Shown here: in pieces, positions 56,070 through 64,000 of the stretch
How the letters are laid out: each line of letters opens with the position of its first letter
Numbering within the stretch: position 1 is the stretch's first letter
Assembly: GCF_014274465.1 (NCBI RefSeq)
Contig: NZ_CP060394.1
Coordinates: 868,001-932,000, forward strand
Direction of reading: 5' to 3'
Origin: Alloacidobacterium dinghuense
Lineage (GTDB): Bacteria; Acidobacteriota; Terriglobia; Terriglobales; Acidobacteriaceae
Length of the DNA: 64,000 nucleotides
Notes under the pieces: model-generated
Databases searched by the model: none
Told to the model about the DNA's origin: nothing
What the model saw: the letters and a program-made list of their open reading frames with translations, nothing else
Program-made: the position numbers and the translations under genes

Positions 56070-57077
56070 CTATTCGGAAACCATACCGATCGTGCTTAGC
56101 CACGTCTCCACCAGACTGGGCCAGCCGGTAATCGGAAATTGCGTGCGCCGTAGGCCAAACGCATGCCCGCCATGCGCATACAGATGCATCTCCACGGGAA
56201 CCCCAGCCTGCTTCAGCGCAGCGTAGTAAGACAGCGAGTCGTTTACGTTGTCCACGTGATCATCTTCTGCCTGGAGCAGAAACGTGGGGGGCGTCTGGCT
56301 GGTGATATGAATCTCAGGATTCAACGCAAAGGTGCTATCGGCAACCGACCGATGTTCCGGCTGAGGAAGTGCGAACTTTTTCGTGCCCTGCTTCGCGTCC
56401 CACTGCGCAGCGGAGAGGGACAGATGTCCCGGATAAAGAACGACCGCAAAATCCGGGCGGCAGCTTTCTTTGTCGGCCGCATCCACCGCCGAATACAGCC
56501 GCTTTTCGAAATGCGTGCTCATTGCCGCCGACAAGTGGCCGCCCGCTGAAAATCCCAGCACGCCGATCTTGTGCGGATCGATATGCCAGTTCGCGGCGTG
56601 AAAGCGCACGAGACCTACTGTTCGCTGCGCGTCTTCGAGCGCCATCGGTGATTCCGGATACGGCCCTGATTTCGGATAGGGACCCACATCGGTCACGCGG
56701 TATTTCAGCAGCACGCACGTGATTCCTTTGGGGGTCAGCCAATCACAAACCTCCGATCCTTCGAGGTCGATGGCCAGAACCTGATATCCCCCACCGGGAA
56801 ATACGACGACTGCTGCGCCGGTGTTCTTTCCTGTCGGCGAATACACCGTCATCGTCGGCTGCGTCACATTGCTCACGCCCATGGCTGGCCTTCCGGCAAC
56901 GAGGAATGTTGGATCGACTTCTGCGACCTCTGGCCCCTTGACCGGCTGCGGATCAGGTGGCGCGCCCGGCCATATCGGAAGCTGAGTGTGCCCGGCCGAC
57001 GGCTGCCAGACAGATGTTTGCGCACCAAGATTGGCGGATGCAAAGACAACACAAAGAGCATAGAGCAGCGGCTTCAT
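56070..57077 (-). CDS. Secreted alpha/beta-hydrolase (esterase-like)
   Basis: A 335-residue exported hydrolase with signal peptide (PLLYALCVVFASANLGAQT). The oxyanion motif is VVFPGGGYQVLAIDLEG, the nucleophile elbow GVLGFSAGGHLSAAMS, the acid FLLQAEDDHVDNVND, and the base His HLYAHGGHAFG. LPIWPGAPPDPQPVKGPE near the mature N-terminus is typical of carbohydrate acetyl-esterase-like proteins of this group. A sugar-ester substrate is plausible; it stands beside a periplasmic sugar dehydrogenase gene. Confidence 0.85.
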   Translation of the reverse strand: MKPLLYALCVVFASANLGAQTSVWQPSAGHTQLPIWPGAPPDPQPVKGPEVAEVDPTFLVAGRPAMGVSNVTQPTMTVYSPTGKNTGAAVVVFPGGGYQVLAIDLEGSEVCDWLTPKGITCVLLKYRVTDVGPYPKSGPYPESPMALEDAQRTVGLVRFHAANWHIDPHKIGVLGFSAGGHLSAAMSTHFEKRLYSAVDAADKESCRPDFAVVLYPGHLSLSAAQWDAKQGTKKFALPQPEHRSVADSTFALNPEIHITSQTPPTFLLQAEDDHVDNVNDSLSYYAALKQAGVPVEMHLYAHGGHAFGLRRTQFPITGWPSLVETWLSTIGMVSE

Positions 57078-57265
57078 AGAGTTCCTACAAGCGGGTTCGT
57101 CATAAGTGAATAAGCCGAGTGCAGGGCTGTCGAGGAGGGATTTGTTCCGTTGTTCGTTTGGGAATCGACTCAGTCAACAGACATGTGAGGAGACATGTGG
57201 GGGGATGAGACTGACTCCTGTGAAGAAGTCAGTCTCGAAAGGTTGAAAGAGTCCTCAAGGTTGGT

Positions 57266-59047
57266 TTAACGGTGGCTCAACGCCCAAATGTACGCGCCCA
57301 CCGCCGATGCCTGTTCCGGTGTCAGTTGAGACCCACCCATAGCCGGCATGGGGCTGCGATATTCCTTAGGCAGCGAGACGCCATCGGTGATTGTCTTGGT
57401 GATTCCCGCCCAACTGCCATCGCTCCACAAAAATTTGTTCTTTGTCAGGTCAGGACCCAAGGGACTTCCAGTCGCATTCTCACCGTGGCAAGCTGTGCAT
57501 GTTCCGCCGGCCACTTCACCGTGGTAGATTTGATCGCCCAACGCGACCATCTCTTGCGTCGCTCCTGGAGGGACAGGGAGAGCAGCTGCCCCGGCGTCGG
57601 GGTGGGTCCCCTCGGGCGGCTTGGCTTCGGCGCGAGCGATCTCGCCAGCGCCCGCTGTCAAGCTCGGGCAGGGAGTAAATTGAGGCCCGGTTGCAGTTGC
57701 GGGACCACCGACATAAGTAATTTTGTATATCGTTCCCTTCATGTCGTCCGAAACATAAAGTGACCCGTCTGGACCTACAGCGACGCCAGAGGGACGATGT
57801 ATGGCTCCTTCCGGTGAGACTGCCGATCCTGCGAATCCATCAGCAAAGACTTCGCAGGATGCAGGCGGCAGAGGTCCGGCGAGCGACTGGAAAACGATGT
57901 TGTAGCCGCCTTGCGCATAGGGAGCGCGATCCCATGATCCGTGAAAGGCAATGAAGACGCCGTTATCGTAGCGGGAGGGAAACTGCTTCTGGTTATAGAA
58001 GACCATTCCGTTCGGCGCCCAGTGTGCAGGGGTTACTGCGACCGGACCTGTCTTGCTGGCGCAGACACCGACAGCGTGGCCGCCGTCTCCTCCGTACTCG
58101 GGCGCCAGGACCAGCTTCGCTTGCCCTGGATCGTAATAGCACTCCGGCCATCCGTAATCGCCACCTTGCTTGAGGAGCAGGACTGTTTCAGAAGGCAGCG
58201 TTGCTTCCTCTTCCGGCTTGTAGAGTTCAGGCCAATTGGCATGAAGCTGGTCTCGTCCATGCTGCGTCACATAGAGGCGATGGCTACTGGGATCAACGCC
58301 GAAGCCCTCGCCATTGCGTATTCCGGTCGCATAACGATCTGCGGGAGAGAATTTCTGATCAGTTTTCTTCGCGTCGTATTTCCAGATGCCGCCCCGGGTC
58401 TCAAGCTCTGTGCATGGCTGGGCGCCGGGCGAGTGGAGCTGCCGGTTCTTCAATTGGCAGGCATTGGTCGCCGTGCCCACATCCACGTAAAGAGTGCCAT
58501 CGGATGTGATGACGAACGGATGCATGGGATGGTCGCCGCCGAGAGGTAATCCGGAGACGACTGTAACGGCTTGCCCAGTAGGCACAAGTGCTCCCGGAGG
58601 CAAGGCATAGCGCACGATGCGGTCGTTCACTTCCGCGTAAATCGATCCATTGTAGAGGGCAATTCCTGTACCGCCGGCCGCTCCGGTCTTGGCCGTTTCA
58701 CCGAAGCGCTGAATCACATCGGCTTTCGCCGAACCGCTTTTGTCCTGAAGCGCGACGAGGAAACCGCCTTCTGGTGCTGGCTGGTTCGGAGGATAGTAGT
58801 CACCGGACCACGTGTTGACGTACACGACTCCATTCGGAGCTACCACCATATGACGGGCATGCCCGATGCCGTCGGCAAAGATGGTCGCGCAAAATCCGGG
58901 AGGCAGTTTCAATCCGCTGTCATCTTTTGGACATGCCGTGCTTCCAGCGCCTGAACCCGAAGAAGCAGCCACGGGATGATCGATTGAGAATGGAGCCAGT
59001 GCAGCGATGAGGAAGACAAGAACTCTGTGCAAGCCACGCAACCGCAT
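57266..59047 (-). CDS. PQQ-type sugar (sorbosone-like) dehydrogenase fused to cytochrome c
   Basis: A 593-residue exported protein. The ATG at 59047 follows AGGGAGAG and starts a signal peptide (LHRVLVFLIAALAPFSIDHP). Residues about 50-470 form a six-bladed propeller of the glucose/sorbosone dehydrogenase type (GHARHMVVAPNGVVYVNTWS, YATGIRNGEGFGVDPSSHRL, GVFIAFHGSWDRAP). The C-terminal 90 residues are a class I cytochrome c with haem motif CTACHG near residue 515 and a likely Met ligand in MPAMGGSQLTPEQ. The fusion would pass electrons from sugar oxidation directly to haem in the periplasm. Confidence 0.85.
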   Translation of the reverse strand: MRLRGLHRVLVFLIAALAPFSIDHPVAASSGSGAGSTACPKDDSGLKLPPGFCATIFADGIGHARHMVVAPNGVVYVNTWSGDYYPPNQPAPEGGFLVALQDKSGSAKADVIQRFGETAKTGAAGGTGIALYNGSIYAEVNDRIVRYALPPGALVPTGQAVTVVSGLPLGGDHPMHPFVITSDGTLYVDVGTATNACQLKNRQLHSPGAQPCTELETRGGIWKYDAKKTDQKFSPADRYATGIRNGEGFGVDPSSHRLYVTQHGRDQLHANWPELYKPEEEATLPSETVLLLKQGGDYGWPECYYDPGQAKLVLAPEYGGDGGHAVGVCASKTGPVAVTPAHWAPNGMVFYNQKQFPSRYDNGVFIAFHGSWDRAPYAQGGYNIVFQSLAGPLPPASCEVFADGFAGSAVSPEGAIHRPSGVAVGPDGSLYVSDDMKGTIYKITYVGGPATATGPQFTPCPSLTAGAGEIARAEAKPPEGTHPDAGAAALPVPPGATQEMVALGDQIYHGEVAGGTCTACHGENATGSPLGPDLTKNKFLWSDGSWAGITKTITDGVSLPKEYRSPMPAMGGSQLTPEQASAVGAYIWALSHR

Positions 59048-59278
59048 GAAAACTCTCCCTGAATTTCGATCGAGCAAATTGAAAGTGATTGCTCTTTGGA
59101 AGTGGTACAGCGTAAAGCTTGAGTCTGTTGAATTTATTATGCTCCAAAGATCGTATCGCTTCGTTAAAGCCAATTCTTTTCAGAAATTCAGGTTTTGTAG
59201 AGAGTTGCACTTGCGGCGTGTGCACGATGGACGCGGGAACACTTGAAGATTCTCTTGCTCTTGAGTGGTGTTACTTAG

Positions 59279-59761
59279 TCACAGGTTGAAATAGAAGACT
59301 GGGGCCAGTGCGGAGAGCGCGGCTCCGGCTTGCATCGCGAGCACATAGAACGATTGCCTGGGCGCTTTTGGCAACCACTTGATGGCGAAAAAGAGAAGTA
59401 CAGGCATCTGTCCGGCCATGAGGATTTGCCAGATATGGGCAGCCGCGCCCTCGTCGGCTTCGCGGGCTGCTCCATACAGGGCAATGTGACCAAGCACGAC
59501 GGCCAGCGCGGTGAGCGACATCGCCATCGGAACGAAGGCACTCGGGCGCCTTACGATGGCGCCGAAAGAACTGGGATTGCGATCCATTTTGGGTCCTCCG
59601 GTTGGGAAGAAGTGCTCGGAAAGTGCCGATTTGATGACATTGGCTCCGGTGCGTAGATCCGGACTTCCGGTTTCGAGAAGAGATTCAAACTCCTCGCCAT
59701 AGCGCTCTCTCCATGCCTTTGGATACAGGCGGGTGAGCAGACGGGCGAGGCGTGGGTTCAT
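59279..59761 (-). CDS. Membrane protein partner of PadR regulator
   Basis: A 160-residue protein. The N-terminus has LYPKAWRERYGEEFESLLE, a motif found in small proteins encoded next to PadR regulators. Three hydrophobic segments follow (AMSLTALAVVLGHIALYGA, ILMAGQMPVLLFFAIKW, AGAALSALAPVFYF). Its start overlaps the PadR stop by four bases (ATGA), so translation is coupled. Function unknown; a membrane sensor or permease-like component under PadR control is a reasonable inference. Confidence 0.75.
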   Translation of the reverse strand: MNPRLARLLTRLYPKAWRERYGEEFESLLETGSPDLRTGANVIKSALSEHFFPTGGPKMDRNPSSFGAIVRRPSAFVPMAMSLTALAVVLGHIALYGAAREADEGAAAHIWQILMAGQMPVLLFFAIKWLPKAPRQSFYVLAMQAGAALSALAPVFYFNL

Positions 59762-60096
59762 AGCTCTTCGAGCCTCTTCAGACCGGCGTTTGAGAACTGG
59801 TGCAGGGTGGTGAGTTTTGCGCGCAAAACGCGCAGACCCTCGGGAGTGATGCGGTAGGGGCGGCGTCTATCTTCGGGCGGAAGCGGCTCGATCCAACCCT
59901 GCTGTTCCAGGCGGCCGATGGCTCCATAGAGCGTTCCGGGTCCAAGGCGCGTGCCACATAGGGTAGCGATGTCTTCGATCATGGCGTGTCCATGCTTGGG
60001 GCCGTTTGCGAGACTGGCCAGGACGAGCACCGGTGGGTCGGAATAGTGGCCGAGGGCGGGATCCTCTGGATCTGCTACTTGGCGCGTACTACGCAT
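59758..60096 (-). CDS. PadR family transcriptional regulator
   Basis: A 112-residue winged-helix repressor. The ATG at 60096 is chosen; the frame is open 110 codons further but through a hairpin repeat. The PadR pattern is clear: PPVLVLASLANGPKHGHAMI, LGPGTLYGAIGRLEQQGWIE, then DRRRPYRITPEGLRVL. The C-terminal helix is short, as in small PadR proteins. It likely represses its own two-gene operon with the membrane partner that overlaps its end. No operator is obvious next to the start. Confidence 0.87.
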   Translation of the reverse strand: MRSTRQVADPEDPALGHYSDPPVLVLASLANGPKHGHAMIEDIATLCGTRLGPGTLYGAIGRLEQQGWIEPLPPEDRRRPYRITPEGLRVLRAKLTTLHQFSNAGLKRLEEL

Positions 60097-60175
60097 GACG
60101 TAGTTATTGCACAGGCGAGCCGAGTTTGCAAGGGATTTCTTCGCTCGAATTACAAGATTGCCGGGATGAAGTTGT

Positions 60176-60290
60176 GCTTTCCCACCCTTTCGCGATGCGA
60201 AAGGATGGGGCACCCTTTTATCGTGCAGATGCCTGGAGAAAACAGATCCTTCCCCTTCGTTGCCCTCAGGGTCAGGATGACAATCCTTGA
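60176..60290. repeat. Dispersed hairpin repeat, copy A6, with downstream module
   Basis: GCTTTCCCACCCTTTCGC, GAT, GCGAAAGGATGGGGCACCC, TTTATCGTGC, then the second module CAGATCCTTCCCC...GGGTCAGGATGACAATC. It lies between the PadR start and the end of the diguanylate cyclase gene. Confidence 0.82.
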
Positions 60291-60292
60291 GA

Positions 60293-61279
60293 CTAGGAGG
60301 GTGAAATTGGCTGGTCGGATTCTGTTGAGTCGGTGATGACTTGGATGGGTTCCGCTGGTTGGCCGTAGCAGCGGATGCAGTTACGGCCTGCGAGCTTGGC
60401 GTTGCCGAGGGCGCGTTCGGCTTCACGCAGGACGATGAGCGGGGAACGTCCTCTGCTGGTGGCGATGCCGATGCTGGCGGTGACGCTTAATACATCACGA
60501 TGGATGTGATAGGGCTTTTCGAGCACTGTGGTTTGAAGTCGATCGGCCATGGTTGCCGCCTGTTCGGCAAGGCAGCCGGGAAGGCCGACGAGGAACTCAT
60601 CTTCGCCGCAGCGTCCGAGTATGTCGTAGCTGCGCAGGTAGCGGCGAAGACGTTGAGAGAATTCGCGTAGAATGACGTCTCCGGTACCGTAGCCGAATTC
60701 GATGTTGACATCAGAGAACTTATCGAGATCGATGAGCATGAGCGTAAGGGGAGTGCGCATGCGCTGGACGCGATCTGTCTCCTGAAAGAGGAGACGCATC
60801 ATGGCTTCGCGATTGAGCAGGCCAGTCAGACTATCGTGCGACGCGTGAAATCGGACGGCTTGCATCTGCTCCTGTAACTCATGATAGAGGTGCTGGACAC
60901 GTTCGGCGGTGCGGAGACGGACGAGGAGGTCCATTTCGTTGACCGGTTTGAGGAGAAAGTCGTCGACGCCCGCTTTGGTGGCCATTTCGATCTTTTCGAG
61001 GTCGGCGGCGCCGCTCATGAGCATGAGCCAGGGGGCATGCTGGCGGGAGCGGCGGCGTGTTTCGGCGATAACCTCGAAGCCTTTCATCGAGGGCAATTCG
61101 TAGTCCACAATGGCCAGCTCCGGCGGCTGGGGACTGTTGAGACGCTTGTAGGCGGCGGCTCCGTCGGCGATGACCTCGACCTGGTAGTTCCAGGATTCGA
61201 GAAGCGTGCTGAGGATGGTCGCGGAGGTGGGGTCTGCATCGGCGAGCAGGACGGAGGGTTTTTCAGGTAAAACCGGCAT
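60293..61279 (-). CDS. Response regulator with GGDEF (diguanylate cyclase) output
   Basis: A 328-residue cytoplasmic protein. The ATG at 61279 (MPVLPEKPSVLLADADP) is preferred; upstream codons give no domain. Residues about 8-122 are a receiver domain with phospho-acceptor Asp in LAIVDYELPSMKGFEVIAE near residue 57 and the Lys in DDFLLKPVNEMDLL. After a coiled linker (LYHELQEQMQAVRFHASHDS) the GGDEF domain starts; its signature reads RCGEDEFLVGLP near residue 225, with Glu in place of the second Gly. It should make cyclic-di-GMP on phosphorylation if that variant is active. The partner kinase is not in the window. Confidence 0.87.
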   Translation of the reverse strand: MPVLPEKPSVLLADADPTSATILSTLLESWNYQVEVIADGAAAYKRLNSPQPPELAIVDYELPSMKGFEVIAETRRRSRQHAPWLMLMSGAADLEKIEMATKAGVDDFLLKPVNEMDLLVRLRTAERVQHLYHELQEQMQAVRFHASHDSLTGLLNREAMMRLLFQETDRVQRMRTPLTLMLIDLDKFSDVNIEFGYGTGDVILREFSQRLRRYLRSYDILGRCGEDEFLVGLPGCLAEQAATMADRLQTTVLEKPYHIHRDVLSVTASIGIATSRGRSPLIVLREAERALGNAKLAGRNCIRCYGQPAEPIQVITDSTESDQPISPS

Positions 61280-61428
61280 GGATGGTGTCTCCCATATATG
61301 GTTATCGGGAGATTCGCGGAAGGGATTAGGCGGAGCGACAGGGTGGGTCTGTGAAAAATTCTCTGAAATTCTCAAGAAAGTTGTTGATTTTTTCCCAGAA
61401 TCGGAAAAAACTTCATGTATACGCACAA

Positions 61429-61446
61429 CCCGGTATATCTACCGGG
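61429..61446. promoter_or_regulatory. Inverted repeat in the cyclase leader region
   Basis: CCCGGTA, TATC, TACCGGG, a perfect 7-bp dyad 150 bp upstream of the cyclase start. It could be an operator; no T run follows, so it is not a terminator. Confidence 0.35.
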
Positions 61447-61592
61447 CATCTATTCAAATCAAGCGATAACTGTAACTGGCTTAATCCGCGGGCTCTTCTG
61501 ATCGACATAACAAAATAGATTGTTGAGTCGACCGTAAGTACTTGGCGGGGTAATGCTCCCAGTCAACCTCTAATAACGCTGGAGTGCGAGCC

Positions 61593-61808
61593 ATGATTCC
61601 CACCGTCACCACCACTCATGCGGTCCCGCAGAAGTTGCTTCCAGCACGCGTGCATGTTTCGCGGGCTCGTTTGACGATCTGCCATCACTGTTTCCAGGTT
61701 CTGGGCTCGGCCCAGAATAAGGCAGAAGTTCGCGCGCTTCAACTCGCGCACATCTGCAAAGAGAAACTGAACGATCAGCAACCTGCTGCAGCTCTCCCTT
61801 TCAACTGA
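61593..61808 (+). CDS. Small Cys/His-containing protein
   Basis: A 71-residue protein from the ATG at 61593, with GGAG eight bases upstream. It contains ARLTICHHCFQVLGSAQNKA and a later HICKEKL, so three cysteines and three histidines could hold a metal. A strong terminator starts 28 bp after the stop, which supports a real short transcript. No family recognised. Confidence 0.5.
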   Translation: MIPTVTTTHAVPQKLLPARVHVSRARLTICHHCFQVLGSAQNKAEVRALQLAHICKEKLNDQQPAAALPFN

Positions 61809-61835
61809 TTTACAGAAGAATTTCTTATTTCAGGA

Positions 61836-61861
61836 AACGCGCCTTACGGGGCGCGTTTTTT
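61836..61861 (+). terminator. Rho-independent terminator
   Basis: AACGCGCC, loop TTACGG, GGCGCGTT followed by TTTTT. It ends the short transcript starting near 61,580 and insulates the thioredoxin gene. Confidence 0.85.
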
Positions 61862-61885
61862 GCGCTTACTGGGAAAACTGCACGC

Positions 61886-62437
61886 ATGGTAGCCTGCCGG
61901 GGAGGGAAAAACAGCTTGCGGTTGCTTGTGCCTCTTCTTGTGTGGATTTCGTTTGCGGTTCCGGGTTTCGCTCAACGCTTGGCTCCTCCGTTTTCAGTGA
62001 CGACGATCGACGGGCGGCGTGTGTCGCTCGACGATCTTGCAGGGAAAGTTGTGCTGCTAGATTTCTGGGCGACGTGGTGCGGGCCGTGCATAGAAGCGCT
62101 GCCGCACATGAAGAGAATTGCCCAGGAATTTGCCGATGAGCCGCTGGTGATCCTGAGCGTGAGTCTGGATTCAGATGCAAACGATCAGAAATGGCGGACG
62201 TTTGTGGCGCGGAACCAGATGACGTGGCTGCAGGCGCGGGACGGCGGTTTCAACGGTCCGACGGCGAGGCTGTTCGGAGTGACGGCGATTCCGCATACGT
62301 TCACGATTGACGCTGAAGGTGTGTTGCAGGACGAGCAGATTGGTGACGCGGCCATCGAGTCAAAGCTGAGGAAGCTTTGTGACCGTGCTCGCCGGATGCG
62401 TGAGGGGTCGCGGAGCGAGATTGCTCTGGCGCGGTGA
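61886..62437 (+). CDS. TlpA-like periplasmic thioredoxin
   Basis: A 183-residue exported disulfide reductase. The ATG at 61886 precedes a signal sequence (LRLLVPLLVWISFAVPGFA). The thioredoxin fold has FSVTTIDGRRVSLDDLAGKV, the active site FWATWCGPCIEALPHMK near residue 64, and the cis-Pro loop GVTAIPHTFTIDAEG. TlpA/ResA proteins reduce apocytochrome or other exported thiols. The C-terminal 20 residues are basic. Convergent to the porin gene across a hairpin repeat. Confidence 0.9.
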   Translation: MVACRGGKNSLRLLVPLLVWISFAVPGFAQRLAPPFSVTTIDGRRVSLDDLAGKVVLLDFWATWCGPCIEALPHMKRIAQEFADEPLVILSVSLDSDANDQKWRTFVARNQMTWLQARDGGFNGPTARLFGVTAIPHTFTIDAEGVLQDEQIGDAAIESKLRKLCDRARRMREGSRSEIALAR

Positions 62438-62470
62438 TCTCGGGCAGTGAGAACGGCTCTTTGAGTTTGT

Positions 62471-62583
62471 GCTTTCCCACCCTATCGCAAAGTGCGCGAT
62501 AGGATGGGGCACCCATTTTCGTGCTTCAGTTGAAAACAGCAGATCCTTCGCGTTGCTCAGGATGACAGGGTCAGGATGACAGC
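62471..62583. repeat. Dispersed hairpin repeat, copy A7, with downstream module
   Basis: GCTTTCCCACCCTATCGC, loop AAAGTGC, GCGATAGGATGGGGCACCC, TTTTCGTGCTT, then AGATCCTTCGCGTTGCTCAG with GATGACA. It fills the convergent gap between the thioredoxin and porin genes. Confidence 0.82.
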
Positions 62584-62611
62584 ATGAGGATTACGGGTGG
62601 CAGCTTGAGGG

Positions 62612-64000
62612 TTAATAGTCGACGTGCATGCGGACGCTGGGAACCCAGACGGGGCCACGGTCGCGGTTGTAGCCGGGATTGTCGATGTGGCTGAGGCCAA
62701 GGGCGAAGAAGACGCCGCGCCAGGTGTGCCAGTTGTAATAGCTTTCGACGATGTTTTCGCGGCGATAGTTGAGGCGTCCATCGCCCAGGATGAAGCCTAG
62801 GCCGCCGTACTTCAGGTAGTTCTGGTGGTCGCTCTTGATGGCGTTCGAGACGAAGGCTACGCCGATCTTGTCGACGGGGCGATGCCAGCGCTGGCCAGCG
62901 AGATCGCCACCAAATTGGACGGTCTGGTCGTCTTCGGTGTATGCGTATGATTCGTGCTGGCCTTCGTTCCATCCTACACGGCTGAAGATGCGGAAATCCT
63001 CGGTGATCTCCTGCTCGTTGTTCCAGCCAAAGCCGTATTTCACGGCGCCGAAGTGGGCGTACTTGGTGATGATTGGTGTGGGGTCGGTTCCGTTGAGGTA
63101 GGCATCGACGGCTTCGCGGTAGGTTCCCATGTGCGCGTGGTTTACGAAGCTTAGGATGCGTGTGACGCCTTTGCGCCCCTTGATGAAGGAGTGGCGCAAC
63201 TCGAATTCCCAGTTCTGGCCGTTGGCGCGAGAGAATGCCCAGTCGAGATCGATGCCGTTGGCAACGGTGGGCATGGCATAGATGCCGTAACGCGCACTCC
63301 AGTTGCGATCGTCGTACTCGGCGACACCACCAACCGTATAGCCTCTGGTGTCGGCGGCGTAGTCCCATGCGCCATCGTTATCGACGGTCCAGTTGGTGAA
63401 CTGAAGGTGGCTGTCGCTGCCAACGGAGTTGATATCGAAGACGTCAGGGAGGCTCATTTTGCCGATGCGGAAGTCGAAGCGGCGGACGGAGACTTCGGTT
63501 GCGAGCGAAAAAGGGCCGCGGTCGGACTCGGTCATTTCGCTGGTGAGGCCGATGGTCTGATGGATGACGCCGCGCGCTAAATAGGGCTTGGAGCCGAGAT
63601 TTGGATTGCGGACGACGTCGAGATTGGTGAAGCCGGCGAGGCCGAGGGCCTGGCTGAGTCCGCGGCCGCCGGCGCTTTCGAAGTCGACGATGAAGTCGGT
63701 GTTGTAACGAAGGTTGCGGTGCGGCTGGTAGCCGAGGAAGAGGGTTCCGACGAGCGAGGTTTTGTATTCGCCCGCACCGTGGAAGCTGTTTGTGCCTTGA
63801 TAGGGCGAGTGAAATGGTGGATGCGCCTGGAAGATGATATTGGTCTGACCGGAGATCCACCAAGGGGCACTGTCGCTGTGCGGGAAGAGCGTAACGGGAG
63901 GAGCGTCAGGAACTTCGCGCTCTTCCGGGGATATGCCAGCGGCGCTGGATTGACTTCGCTGGGCGTTGTCGTCAGCGCCGAGAAATGACAGAGTGAATTG
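62612..64000 (-). CDS. OprB-type carbohydrate porin, 5' end outside window
   Basis: The minus-strand frame is open to base 64000, so 462 residues are visible and only the signal peptide and a few residues are missing; an ATG at 63535 would cut the family domain. The mature start contains SDSAPWWISGQTNIIFQAHP and YQGTNSFHGAGEYKTSLVGT, characteristic of OprB-type sugar-selective porins. Later strands include FRIGKMSLPDVFDINSVGSD and LKYGGLGFILGDGRLNYRRE, ending in GPVWVPSVRMHVDY with the aromatic-terminated last strand. It would let sugars or related solutes pass the outer membrane. Confidence 0.85.
   Translation of the reverse strand, partial: QFTLSFLGADDNAQRSQSSAAGISPEEREVPDAPPVTLFPHSDSAPWWISGQTNIIFQAHPPFHSPYQGTNSFHGAGEYKTSLVGTLFLGYQPHRNLRYNTDFIVDFESAGGRGLSQALGLAGFTNLDVVRNPNLGSKPYLARGVIHQTIGLTSEMTESDRGPFSLATEVSVRRFDFRIGKMSLPDVFDINSVGSDSHLQFTNWTVDNDGAWDYAADTRGYTVGGVAEYDDRNWSARYGIYAMPTVANGIDLDWAFSRANGQNWEFELRHSFIKGRKGVTRILSFVNHAHMGTYREAVDAYLNGTDPTPIITKYAHFGAVKYGFGWNNEQEITEDFRIFSRVGWNEGQHESYAYTEDDQTVQFGGDLAGQRWHRPVDKIGVAFVSNAIKSDHQNYLKYGGLGFILGDGRLNYRRENIVESYYNWHTWRGVFFALGLSHIDNPGYNRDRGPVWVPSVRMHVDY

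Noticed and set aside
55945-56226. Plus-strand frame after the tRNA
   Set aside because: It runs into the 3' end of the esterase on the other strand and shows no recognisable domain; the sequence before the overlap is too short to judge.

Overview
The window reads like a chromosomal segment of a soil acidobacterium of the Terriglobia type. This is inferred from gene content: two tandem MacB-like permeases of the acidobacterial duplicated orphan permease kind, a TonB-dependent receptor with a carboxypeptidase-regulatory-like N-terminus, many secreted proteins with HAF, DUF4232 or PEGA-like folds, a PadR gene coupled to a small membrane protein, and dispersed intergenic hairpins. No rRNA, CRISPR array or intact insertion sequence is visible. 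Both window ends cut genes (an O-antigen ligase-like protein at the left, an OprB-type porin at the right).

Layout. 1-5.9 kb: surface polysaccharide genes (O-antigen ligase/polymerase, two glycosyltransferases, FkbM methyltransferase), then a convergent ATP-grasp gene. 6-8 kb: a flavin monooxygenase-like gene followed by a frameshifted remnant of a non-ribosomal peptide synthetase module. 8.1-10.4 kb: a large secreted glycosidase with three chitobiase-like repeats. 10.4-14.7 kb: a sparse accessory stretch with a shortened tRNA-Arg-like sequence and small unrecognised genes. 14.9-17.6 kb: a cobalamin riboswitch directly ahead of a TonB-dependent receptor. 17.7-20.9 kb: secreted proteins and an SDR dehydrogenase. 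21.1-26.3 kb: the tandem permeases. 26.4-28 kb: a CpsB/CapC-type PHP phosphatase and purQ. 28-34 kb: a half-length AI-2E-type permease, a HAF-repeat protein, an aldo/keto reductase, a redoxin and rarA. 34-43 kb: repeat-rich DNA, a VOC-DoxX continuous frame, a DUF417 membrane protein, a frameshifted gene, an alcohol dehydrogenase, an rRNA methyltransferase, the tRNA t6A synthase, YdcF and DUF92 proteins.

45.8-51.8 kb holds three co-directional genes that look like one cell-wall salvage unit: a secreted GH20 hexosaminidase, a sodium:solute symporter, and a fusion of a serine beta-lactamase-like domain with a NamZ-type exo-N-acetylmuramidase domain. 52-55 kb: a SprT-like protein, a TPM/LemA pair and an integrase remnant. 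At 55.35-55.70 kb is a tRNA-Leu(UAA) gene split by a 259-nt group I intron at the same place as the cyanobacterial and plastid trnL intron. 56-64 kb: an esterase, a sugar dehydrogenase-cytochrome c fusion, PadR plus partner, a response-regulator diguanylate cyclase, a TlpA-like thioredoxin and the porin.

The two most notable signals are the intron-containing trnL and a dispersed hairpin family whose outer sequence is constant while the inner stem changes with compensating bases from copy to copy.
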